Shown here one piece after another: positions 32,909 through 42,096 of a stretch of DNA of 64,000 nt (the stretch's first letter is position 1; each line of letters opens with the position of its first letter). The notes under the pieces were generated by a model. The model searched no databases, was not told where the DNA came from, and was given only the letters and a program-made list of their open reading frames with translations. Location of the stretch: NCBI GenBank assembly GCA_036936605.1, contig JAUPFV010000005.1:74598885-74662884 (forward strand), given 5' to 3'. Made by a program: the position numbers and the translations under genes. The stretch is from Limnanthes douglasii subsp. nivea. Taxonomy: Eukaryota > Streptophyta > Magnoliopsida > Brassicales > Limnanthaceae.

Positions 32909-35900
32909 TCACTCTATACTGCGAACACCGATCCAGTTTAGGCATTCCCTAAACTTTCGAACTGATACTGCCTTGGTCATTATATCTGCTGGATTATCGT
33001 GTGTAGACACTTTCTTCATATCAACAATTCCCTTTGATATTATATCACGAATAAAATGATACCTGACATCTATGTGCTTTGTACGCTCATGGTACATCTG
33101 GTTCCCTGTAAGGTGTATGGCGCTTTGACTGTCACAAAACACTTTTGTAGTAGTCCTATCCAAGCCCAAATCTGCCACCAAACCTTGCAACCATATTGCC
33201 TCTTTAACTGCTTCTGTTACCGCCATGTACTCTGCCTCTGTTGTAGACAAAGCCACAGTAGCTTGCAACTGTGCTTTCCAACTGATCGCACTCCCAGCTA
33301 GAGTAAATACATATCCTGTCAGAGATCTTCTTTTATCCATATCACCTGCAAAATCAGAATCAACAAAACCAACCAATGATCCTGCTACATCATTCAGCGA
33401 TTCACCAATACCGGTTTTGTTAAAAGTTAAGCCAACGTTCACAGTATTCTTTTGAATAGATTCAATCTCTTCCCCTATAGCACCAATCCATCGATCTGCC
33501 TCTGAACTCGCTATAGCTTCTTTGTAGCTACTAGGTTCCTGCATCTCAACTTCTTCTGCAACTGACAGAGCATATGTAACTAGATTTGCATACCTTTTTG
33601 GAAGTCTAATATCTCTTCTTTCTCTGCCCAATGCTATGCTATAAGGTTGTTGTTCTGGTTCAGGCGCATCATCGTCACTATCATCTGATGCTGACGCTTC
33701 ACCTCCTGATTCTGGATCCACCTCAGAACCACTTGAATTATTGGACCTGCTAGGCACTGCTTCTACTTCAAGCTCCACCTGTTTACTCACAACCGATCCT
33801 GATTCGACCATTTCTCCTACTTCCTTCTGACTGTCTATCGAAGCAAACTCATTAAAAGTAACGTCCCTACTGATGAGAAAACCTGGAGACTTTGGAGAGG
33901 TACACCATAACCTATATCCTTTCACTCCAGTAGCATATCCTAGAAATATGCATCTCTTTGCCCTCGGCTCAAGCTTACCATCTCTCACATGAGCATACGC
34001 AGGATAACCGAACACCCTCAAATGTTCATAATCAGCCGACGATCCAGACCAAATCTCAAAAGGAGTTTTACAATCAATAGCCGTTGATGGAGACCGATTC
34101 ACCAAGTAACACGCTGTATTGATAGCTTCAGCCCAAAAATCCTTTCCCACACCGGAATGTGAGAGCATACTTCGTGCCTTGTCACAAAGCGTTCTGTTCA
34201 TTTTTTCTGCGACTCCATTCTGTTGTGGTGTTCTAGAACAAGTGCGATGGCGCACTATTCCCTCAGCTTCGCAGAACTCGTTGAACTCACGACTGCAATA
34301 TTCTAACCCATTATCTGTCCTAAGACGTTTGATTTTTCTTCCTGTTTGCTTCTCAATCATCGTCTTCCATTTGACAAAGGTTGAATATGCCTCATCTTTC
34401 GTTTTCAGAAAGTAAACCCACACCATCCTTGAATAATCATCAATCAAACTCATGTAGTATCTGGCTCCGCTCTTAGATGGAATTCTGTTTGGACCCCAAA
34501 GATCTGAGTGAATGTAGTCCACTGTGCCTTTAGTCTTTCTTACAGCCGATTTGCTGAATTTGACTCTAGTTTGTTTACCAAACACACAGTGCTCACAAAA
34601 TCCCAATGATTCTGCTTTATACCCTTTCAACAAATCTCTCTTTCCCAAAACAGCTAATCCTCTGTCACTCATGTGACCAAGACGCCAATGCCACAACTTA
34701 TTTTGATCCTGCCTACTTTGGCTATTACTCCCTGATGATGCTACTGCAGCATCGCCCATAACAACACTCCCCTGGAGAATGTAAAGACCCTTCTGCAAAC
34801 TACCTTTCATGCATACCATTGAGCCTTTTGTCACTTTGATTACACCATTTTCTGCATGGTACTTGTAACCCCGAGAGTCTAGAGTCCCAAGAGAAATCAG
34901 GTTTCTTTTTAACCCAGGAACATGCCAGCACGTCAAGATTCTAACAACCCCGTCAAACATTCTGATTCTGACGTTACCAATACCACCAACAGTCAACGAA
35001 TGATTGTTCCCTAAATAGACAGTTCCCTGCATTGGCTTGTACGTATCAAACCACTGCTTCAACTGACACATGTGATATGTAGCGCCAGTATCAAGTACCC
35101 AAGAGTTTTGCCCAAAGTCTGAACTCACGGACAATACATCTCCTTTACCACTGTTTTCACTATCGTCAGAATCGTTCACACCTTCAACAATGTTTGCTGC
35201 ATTTTCCTTTTGATTTCCCTTCTTACCATTCAGTTTCGGACAATCTCTCCTATAATGACCCTGCTCACCGCATTCATAACAGTTTGAGTGCTTCACCCTT
35301 GACTTGGACCTCAAGTTCTTCCTTCTTAAAGAACTTGCTTTGCTTTTAGATCTTCCCCTAGTCATAAGACCTTCCCCTTCAGCTTGATTGTCTGGCTGCA
35401 ACTGTCTCATCTCTTTTGATTTCAGTTCCCCTTTGACATCTGCTAGCGATAACTTATCCTTACCATACATAATGGTATCTACGAAGTTTTCATAGGGAGC
35501 TGGTAACGATCTCAATACAAACAAAGCTTGATCCTCATCCTCAATATTTATATCTATGTTCTCCAAGTCCATTATAATTGATTTAAAATTATCTAGGTGC
35601 TCTGTTATGGACATACCTTCTTTCAATCTGAAATCATACAAACGTTTCTTCAAATATAATCGGTTTACTACTGATTTCTCTGAGTAAAGATCTCCTAGCT
35701 TCCTCCATGCGCATGCAGCAGTCTTCTCACCACTAATCTCGCGAAGCACATTGTCTTTCACACTCATTAAAATCCAGCATAAAGCCCTTTCTTGAAGATC
35801 TTGTTTCTCCTCTTCTTTCATCTCTTCTGGTAACTTATTCTCCACAGCCTTCCACAGCCCTTGCAGTACCAATGAAGATTTCAGTTTAATCTTCCACAAC

Positions 35901-35959
35901 GCAAAGCTGGATCCCCCATCAAATTTTTCAATCATATATTTTGTTGCTGTAGACGCCAT
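32909..35959 (-). CDS. Copia Gag-protease-integrase-RNase H polyprotein without RT
   Basis: One open frame of 1,016 codons. It starts MASTATKYMIEKFDGGSSF, the usual Gag opening, only about 40 bases from the PBS. Domains: Gag/UBN2 (about 1-200); zinc knuckle CYECGEQGHYRRDC (about 226-239); protease SWVLDTGATYHM (about 286-297); GAG-pre-integrase with HWRLGHMS (about 430); integrase with all three catalytic residues, HSDLWGP (about 484), LRTDNGLEYC (about 548) and QQNGVAEKMNR (about 581); acidic linker; RNase H with VDSDFAGDMD, STTEAEYMAV, CDSQSAIHL and ADIMTKAVSVRKF (about 865-1,010). At about residue 837 ESIQKN, normally followed by the RT, is joined in frame to TVNVGLTFN, which normally lies just before RNase H. 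Some 300 residues are missing by family comparison. All other active sites look intact. Confidence 0.95.
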   Translation of the reverse strand: MASTATKYMIEKFDGGSSFALWKIKLKSSLVLQGLWKAVENKLPEEMKEEEKQDLQERALCWILMSVKDNVLREISGEKTAACAWRKLGDLYSEKSVVNRLYLKKRLYDFRLKEGMSITEHLDNFKSIIMDLENIDINIEDEDQALFVLRSLPAPYENFVDTIMYGKDKLSLADVKGELKSKEMRQLQPDNQAEGEGLMTRGRSKSKASSLRRKNLRSKSRVKHSNCYECGEQGHYRRDCPKLNGKKGNQKENAANIVEGVNDSDDSENSGKGDVLSVSSDFGQNSWVLDTGATYHMCQLKQWFDTYKPMQGTVYLGNNHSLTVGGIGNVRIRMFDGVVRILTCWHVPGLKRNLISLGTLDSRGYKYHAENGVIKVTKGSMVCMKGSLQKGLYILQGSVVMGDAAVASSGSNSQSRQDQNKLWHWRLGHMSDRGLAVLGKRDLLKGYKAESLGFCEHCVFGKQTRVKFSKSAVRKTKGTVDYIHSDLWGPNRIPSKSGARYYMSLIDDYSRMVWVYFLKTKDEAYSTFVKWKTMIEKQTGRKIKRLRTDNGLEYCSREFNEFCEAEGIVRHRTCSRTPQQNGVAEKMNRTLCDKARSMLSHSGVGKDFWAEAINTACYLVNRSPSTAIDCKTPFEIWSGSSADYEHLRVFGYPAYAHVRDGKLEPRAKRCIFLGYATGVKGYRLWCTSPKSPGFLISRDVTFNEFASIDSQKEVGEMVESGSVVSKQVELEVEAVPSRSNNSSGSEVDPESGGEASASDDSDDDAPEPEQQPYSIALGRERRDIRLPKRYANLVTYALSVAEEVEMQEPSSYKEAIASSEADRWIGAIGEEIESIQKNTVNVGLTFNKTGIGESLNDVAGSLVGFVDSDFAGDMDKRRSLTGYVFTLAGSAISWKAQLQATVALSTTEAEYMAVTEAVKEAIWLQGLVADLGLDRTTTKVFCDSQSAIHLTGNQMYHERTKHIDVRYHFIRDIISKGIVDMKKVSTHDNPADIMTKAVSVRKFRECLNWIGVRSIE

Positions 35960-35997
35960 TGTGAAACCCTAATTGCAAAAGCCCTAATTTCACCACG

Positions 35998-36011
35998 TGG
36001 CTCTGATACCA
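35998..36011 (-). promoter_or_regulatory. Primer binding site (initiator tRNA-Met) of copia-32k
   Basis: TGGCTCTGATACCA on the plus strand, four bases from the 5' LTR. Confidence 0.93.
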
Positions 36012-36015
36012 ATTT

Positions 36016-36421
36016 TGTTATAAAATACTATGCAATTATCACTAAATGGCTCAAGCACAGAATATATGCGAATGAAAGATTTAAATGAAACACAGGATTT
36101 AACGTGGTTCGACAATTGTCTACGTCCACGGGCGCCGCCAGAGAAAAAGAGTTTCACTATGATAGAAAAGGTTACAGATTTCAGATTGTGTTTTGTGTCG
36201 CCCTAGTAATCTATTTATAGGGAATTAATAGACTTACTAGACTATGGGCCTAATGGGCTCATACCACTAGACTGACTCTTTTATAAGAGGATCGGACAAT
36301 GATAATCATTTAGAGTATCACAAAACAAAACTGTCCTGCCGGACACAGTACACTGTCAAGGCACTATTCGAACTGCCGGACACAGTACACTGTCAAGGCA
36401 CTATTCGACTCATTCATAACA
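36016..36421 (-). repeat. 5' LTR of copia-32k
   Basis: 406 bp, beginning tgttataaaa and ending attcataaca. The minus-strand promoter has CTATAAATAG at 36,211-36,220. Two 37-bp repeats lie at 36,336-36,408. Confidence 0.96.
36211..36220 (-). promoter_or_regulatory. TATA box of copia-32k
   Basis: CTATAAATAG on the minus strand inside the 5' LTR, correctly oriented to transcribe the polyprotein. Confidence 0.65.
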
Positions 36422-36426
36422 CTTTC
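36422..36426. repeat. Target-site duplication of copia-32k, right copy (ctttc)
   Basis: Identical to 32,412-32,416. Confidence 0.93.
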
Positions 36427-36499
36427 AACCACGAACGTGTCTTGTTGGGTAGAAATATGAAAAATCAATTGCATAAGTTTTTGTGATATGTGTGAAGCA

Positions 36500-36665
36500 C
36501 AAAGGCTTGCTTCACACTTTTGTGCAAAGCTAAGAAAATAATTTGACCTTCAGATTTTTTCGCACATTTTGTGCAAACTTTGAGGTTAATTTCACACATA
36601 ACATGCAAAAAAGCTTTATGTTTGCCTTTTCAAAGCAAAATCACACATTTTTTGCAAATCAAGCA
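36500..36665. repeat. Recurring cacacttttgtgcaaa motif
   Basis: Variants of cacattttgtgcaaa occur near 36,510, 36,561, 36,594 and 36,642. The core is partly palindromic. The spacing is irregular (33-51 bases). Confidence 0.45.
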
Positions 36666-37653
36666 AGATAAGATTCATAACCTTTATAAAGTTGGAAAAT
36701 AGAACCATAATTGTGCGACGGAAAAATAGTAATTCAAAACTTACAGAGTACAACGATAAATAAAAAACCTTAAATGAAAATGAAAAACAACGTAATAAAA
36801 TCAAGAATAATAACATGAAACACTATTTGCGGTGAAAGGAAGTTTCATATGTATTTATCTTTTTGTCTCTTTTTTTATATACGAATCAATCGTCATAGTC
36901 CGTATCCATTGCATGTGGTGTGACAATTCACCTAATTCATATGTTTTTCAATTATTATTTTATGTGATATTAATCAATTAAATTTAAAACATAACTTATC
37001 TTTCTTCGTATAAAAAGGTTGAGAATATGGTATATTATGAACCTTTTCAAACAAGTCTACCTTCACAATGCGTGAGGCTTGTAGTGCGGAAATATAGTCA
37101 TTCCCATATATTTTAGTACTTATTGCAGACCACTACATAAAAAAAATCCTTGTATTCATCTTCTATGGTTTTGATACTTCTTCGATAACTTTTGTCAAAT
37201 ATGAATTTTCAATGAAACTCTACTTTATTTTTTAGATCTATGGTTGATTTTCATCACAAATGATGCTTTCTTTTATATGGTATCAGTTGAAGATAACATA
37301 ATCTACAAGGCCAAATAAATTTTGCTACGTGTCAAATAGAATAGCGTAATCCACGAGAACGAATCAAATATCGAAATATGTCAGATAAATATAATATAAT
37401 TTACGAGGCTAAATCATATCTTAATACGTGAACAATATGTTCTAATTTTAGCATATCTCTCACCCTAATAGTAATATTTAGTTTTTTAATCATATAAGCA
37501 TACATATTAATGGATTGTATTAATATGTTTCGCTAGGTTACAGATTATAGTATATTATTTGTTATGATTTTATTTAAAATTTACGTAAGATATAATCTTG
37601 TCGAAACATTACATCATCGAGTCCAAAAATAATACATAAATAAAACCATAATC
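36666..37653. other. AT-rich DNA without a recognisable gene
   Basis: No frame with a motif. Around 37,310-37,440 the phrase aaatatgtcagataaatataat and similar words recur (gtgtcaaatagaatagcg, acgaggctaaatc), as in old repeats. Confidence 0.35.
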
Positions 37654-39900
37654 TTAATCAACAAAGTGCAACAAAATAAAAGAAAACAACCACATTGGAT
37701 ATGAATAAGATCCATGAATATTTAGCCAAATCGATAGCAAATTATTTTTCATCATGCAAGACAGGTGCACTAATCTGACTATATTTCTTAAGTTTTTTGG
37801 TAGTACAAAATTGCTCATGCACTTGATTCTTCTGTATGGTGATGTGACCAAACGAAATATGATTATGGCAACGGTTTCCATTTGGAACCATATATGAATC
37901 TATAAAACAAAGTAAGAATTAGATAAAATATGAATTTTTAAATCAATTGTTTAATGGAACATAACGTAACGTAATAGAACATAACATAATTAACTTAGTC
38001 ACATGAACAAAATGACTTCCGCAAATGAAAGAAATTCTAATATTTTTGATAGAATATGAATGTGGTGGACAACCGCCTAATGATGAAATCGTTATACATA
38101 TTCACTGGGATAAATAGTATACGCACATGGATAAAGAGTGGCTATAATTAATCTGAGGTCAGTCAATGACATCTAGAAATACTTATTTGGATAAACATTA
38201 AAGTAATTTAACTCGGACATTTCATTTTGTAAAACCTCTTTGGAATTGTACAAATTTAAGTATAAATCTTGGGTTTTTTACTATCAAATCCAATCTCATG
38301 TATTTTCATTCATCATGACCATTATTATACCCTTACTAGAAATTAGATTGTGACTCGCTTGCAATAAAAAATTTCTAACCTTATTATGAGTAGATTTTGA
38401 CACTTTCTTCGTTTATAAGTTTTGGGTGTGTGTGTGCGAACTTTATGTATCGTATAAGTTTCTAACTTATGTTTGTGTCGTGCTACCTATTGTACCTCAC
38501 GTATTAATATTATATGTTTGGTCAAGTGAATGCTCAAATAAGATTTTGTTTGCGTTTGGTCGATCGGTTCGGCCTAGATTTTTCAACCTCTAATATTAAT
38601 TAGTTCTTTTGGTTCAACCACATGACTCTTTTCAATAATTTCAAGTTTTTAATAGAACATCTTCGGATGTTGCTGTCAAATGAGGAATATTATCTAGAAT
38701 TTTCCAAAATATGTTATGTGAGGCTAAATTAATGATCATATTCTCTCTTTTCAATATGTCTAGTTCACATGCATAATGCAATCTATGTATTTTTATAATA
38801 ATACATCCACATGTTACACGATTCACATCTATATTTATACTTTGTATATAATTAGTAATAATTAATCTAAGCCGCTCTTGAACCTCAAATATGCTAAAAT
38901 ATATAAATATTATTAGCATGTTTAACATTAAACTTATCTTTCTCGAAGAATTCGTTAATAAATATCAAACAATGTATGGACTTTGATCCATAAAAGTACG
39001 AAATTTAATTGATTCAAATCAATGCATCATTTAATATTTTATCGAGCTCCCTCAGTCCTATAAAATATAAATGAACGAGTTTGATTATAATATTGATTTA
39101 TTTTTGTCGTAAAGAGATGATAACATAATTTGTAACGGTTAGGTAATGGAAAATAACTTTTTTTATTGTTAATATTTTGTGTTCAACTCTTCTCTATTTT
39201 TGTACTCCGTCATTTTGTTTAAAAATATATTTATTCGTATGTACATTCCCCTTTCAACACACACTTCTTTGTGTTTGTAATAATATTTTTGTTTATATGT
39301 CATTTGCATAGCATATAGCTTGTGTTAATAAGTCATGACCGGTCAAGATAACATTCCATAATACACAAATATTATCCTTCATCATCGAATGTTAAACATT
39401 CAAAGCTTGTGTATAGTTTTATTACTTCTCTGAAATCATAAAAACAAAACCAATGGAATGTATTATATTTGTTGAAGTTACACCAACAACTTCGAATAAT
39501 GGAATTTTTTACATTGTAGTCTTGTAAGTACTATCCATGATAAGTAGTCGTGGGAATGTGTATTACAACTCAATATTTGTAGGATACACGAAAAATAGTT
39601 ATGTGTTCAGGTGTGATCCATCGGTTGTCTGAAGCCACTATAAGTAATTGTATTTCTTTTATCTTTTATAAGAAATAATATTGTGAGGATGGTCAGGTTT
39701 TTCAACAAAATAATATTTTTTCTGAATATTATAGATGTTGCGCATTTTGGATATAGTGCTCAGATTATAGTTCTTCAAACCCATATATATTATAGGATGT
39801 GCACCAAATAATGGTAATTTACAGGCCAACTTATCTTTGTTTTATATTAATTTAATGACTTATGAACGACATTTGGAGTGCGTGACCGGTGGGTGATTGT
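37654..39900 (-). pseudogene. Mutator-like (MULE) transposase relic
   Basis: Read on the minus strand. At 39,426-39,554 the frame LLIMDSTYKTTM, EVVGVTSTNIIHSIGF and VFMISEK matches the DDE core of plant MULE/FAR1-type transposases (L..D.TY.TN.Y..PL..IVGVT), including the first catalytic Asp. Near 39,310-39,340 a decayed TDRD..L.NA segment follows. The frame at 38,641-38,928 has CGCIIIKIHRLHYACEL, the SWIM zinc finger (normally CGC.....GLPCAHE), then NIFWKILDNIP. At 37,654-37,881 a stretch with PNGNRCHN and SNVVVFF may be a decayed OTU domain, which some MULEs carry; this part is uncertain. Many stops; no terminal repeats found. Confidence 0.7.
39046..39230. mobile_element. Possible decayed Stowaway-like MITE
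   Basis: ctccctcagtcctataaaatataaatg at 39,047 resembles the CTCCCTC terminal repeat typical of plant Stowaway elements. The other end (tactccgtcatt near 39,207) is too degenerate to pair, so this is tentative. Confidence 0.3.
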
Positions 39901-40060
39901 GTTTCCCATATATAACTGTCATGTATGGGTAACCAATGTGTGATGTTATATGATACAATATCAACTAAAATAAGAAAACACAATTCTTTGTTGTTAGGAA
40001 TATATTATATTCACATCATCGACAAAATAAATAAATTAAAACATCATACCTCTTGCATTT

Positions 40061-40065
40061 GTAAT
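40061..40065. repeat. Possible target duplication of the outer copia, left copy (gtaat)
   Basis: gtaat here against ttaat at 52,957-52,961: four of five bases agree. Confidence 0.5.
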
Positions 40066-40129
40066 TGTTAAGTGTACGCTAGAAGTAACTTGAAGCAGAA
40101 TTTTGTTTAATCAACCTATTATATTAATT

Positions 40130-40350
40130 AGATTTCAATATTAATTAGATCTTCTATATTAATTAGATGTTCAATAATTATTAAATTTTATACATTAATT
40201 AGATTTCTATATAAATTAGATTTCTATATAAATTAGATCTTCAATATAAATTAGAATTTTAGATTAATTAAATCATATATTATTTTGGTCTTCTATATTA
40301 ATTATATTTTCTAGTAACTGAGTCTTCTATATTAATTAGATTCCTTAATA
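40130..40350. repeat. 17-20-bp tandem array in U3
   Basis: About twelve variants of ttctatattaattagat, also present in the other LTR at about 52,215-52,440. Confidence 0.75.
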
Positions 40351-40571
40351 AATAGACCTAATTTATAGAAGAATATATTGATTTATAATGTGTGACGTGA
40401 TGCGATGTGAGCTGCATATTTCTTCAGAGAGAGTAACTAGCTTTAGGTTTTTTGAGAGATAAGTGAGGTGAGAGTTAAACACTGAGGAGAGGATTATGTG
40501 AATCACGTCATCTTTTTTATAAAGAGCGATCGAGTCATTTGTATTTGAGAGTCTGTATGTAACATGCTTAT

Positions 40572-40580
40572 TTATAAAAG
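40572..40580 (+). promoter_or_regulatory. TATA box in the outer copia LTR
   Basis: ttataaaag, conserved in the other LTR at 52,687-52,695. It lies downstream of the U3 array and fixes the element's orientation as plus. Confidence 0.55.
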
Positions 40581-40851
40581 AAGTGTATGTTGCCCGTGGA
40601 TGTAGGATTTCTTTAAAATTCAAACAACATTAAATCTCTTGTTGTGCGATTGATTTATTTTCTTGTTCTTTCTCGTTAACTTTTTTCTTCAAATAAGGTA
40701 AGAGTTGAAGCTCGTATTATCTCTTACAGCCTATCGGTTAGGTGGCCGCCAACTGTTGGTTGTTACTTCGATTAAGTGGCTAGGATTCGGCCTAGCAAGT
40801 TTTCTAAGGGTTGGGTCAGATCTTATTCAAATATTGATGGTTTTTTTAACA

Positions 40852-41410
40852 AGTGATGCGGTGAGTGTGGAGATCTTATATTATTATTATTATATGTTAG
40901 TGAAGAAGATAAAATAGAAAGACAAATATCGCAGATTTTAGGGTAAATTCAAGTGCAATAATAATGATGGTAACTATGAGGGATGTATTAGATTCAAGCT
41001 ATCTACTTGACTCTAAAAGGCTTTAAAATGTGAGTAATTGATGGGTCCATAATAAAATTAGTGTATAATATGAGGAATGGATCTGCTGGGGGTTGGCTGG
41101 AGGAAGTTGAAGGTTTATCTAAGCTGGTGGAGATCTTATCCATGAAGTATCTGAAGAGATTTATGACTCACAACGGCATGGTATTAATGAACCAATCATT
41201 CACTCGTTATTACTCAAAATTTTGTATTTTTAGGCTCCTAATCTTGAAGAGTACATTGAATCATGGAATACCTGAGAAGATACTTTGTAACTTACTTAGA
41301 GTAAGGGTTATGCTTCTGATAGTCAAGCAAAACAAAAGGTTGAGGGAAGGAGTTGTTTGGACATCTATCATCGTCGGCAGGAGTCCTGGTATTTCGGTTG
41401 CCATTGTTAA
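40852..41410 (+). pseudogene. Outer copia, 5' internal fragment (leader/Gag remnant)
   Basis: Starts with agtgatgcggt at the place of the PBS, the same bases as at 17,830. A 133-codon frame (41,061-41,462) runs from here into the gypsy LTR and so is a chimera. It has no clear domain. In another frame QAKQKVEGRSCLDIYH precedes a 55-base stretch (about 41,346-41,400) that recurs at 51,671-51,727 on the other side of the nested element. Confidence 0.5.
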
Positions 41411-41640
41411 TGAGAGTAACAAACTGAACTGTCAAGTAGTAAATTATGTTATCAAAGAATAGAGAAATTACATTGATCAATGTTCGATCCCGTTATCTCC
41501 CCATGACTTTGTCTTTCCTTTTCTTTATACGGCAAAGTCCACCAACCGATTGGTTTGAATTTTCCCGTACTTCCTTTTGACTTCTTTACCAGCTCGGCCT
41601 ATGACCCGCTCTGCTCGGCTATGTATGTTTATTCTCTTCA
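41411..41640 (-). repeat. 3' LTR of Tat-1, internally deleted
   Basis: 230 bp from tgagagtaac to ttctcttca. Both ends align with 50,781-51,369, but about 359 bp of the middle are missing; the joint lies near 41,493-41,500, where cccgttat of one side meets the ctcatgact part of the other. Confidence 0.8.
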
Positions 41641-42096
41641 TGCGGCGATTACCCTTTATCTGGGCACCCCCTTAGTTCAGGGATTAAATGGCGAAGACCT
41701 AAAATTCTTGAAGTAAATAATTAATTATAGTTGAAGATAATATTTGTAATACTTGAAATACGTAACGGTAGCCTAGATGACATTAGTGTAACAATGATGA
41801 AATTAGTGAATAACTCACGGGTAACTGCTACGTGTTGACTATTTCAGGTGCGTGATGAAGAATTGTCTGACACTTAAGCGCATATTTCAGGTGGCTCCTT
41901 ATACTCGTACAGGTATTCTACTAACTTTCTCTGTTTTCTTGTGATAATAACAAGCACCTTGATATTAGACCCTCTTGGTGCGGGTATAGGGACTAAATAA
42001 CCCATATTAGCGGTAGCGGTGTTCAGGTGTTAGTTGTTTTACAAATTGCATACTCTTACTCTCCCATATTATCATTACAGTCGATCTAGACACAAC

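Larger units (their letters stand above)
32417..36421 (-). mobile_element. Very young copia retrotransposon lacking RT (copia-32k)
   Basis: 4,005 bp with 406-bp LTRs (32,417-32,822 and 36,016-36,421), TG...CA ends, perfect target duplication ctttc, initiator tRNA-Met PBS and a PPT. The LTRs differ at 2 of 406 positions, so by a commonly used plant rate (1.3e-8 per site per year) insertion is of the order of 0.2 million years old. A single open 1,016-codon polyprotein fills the inside. The whole RT is missing, so the element is non-autonomous, although everything else looks intact. Confidence 0.96.
40066..40851 (+). repeat. 5' LTR of the outer copia
   Basis: 786 bp starting TGTTAAGTGTACGCTAGAAG and ending ttttaaca. 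It aligns with 52,164-52,956. It holds an array of a 17-20-bp unit, ttctatattaattagat, at about 40,130-40,350 (U3), then ttataaaag (TATA) at 40,572-40,580. Confidence 0.85.
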
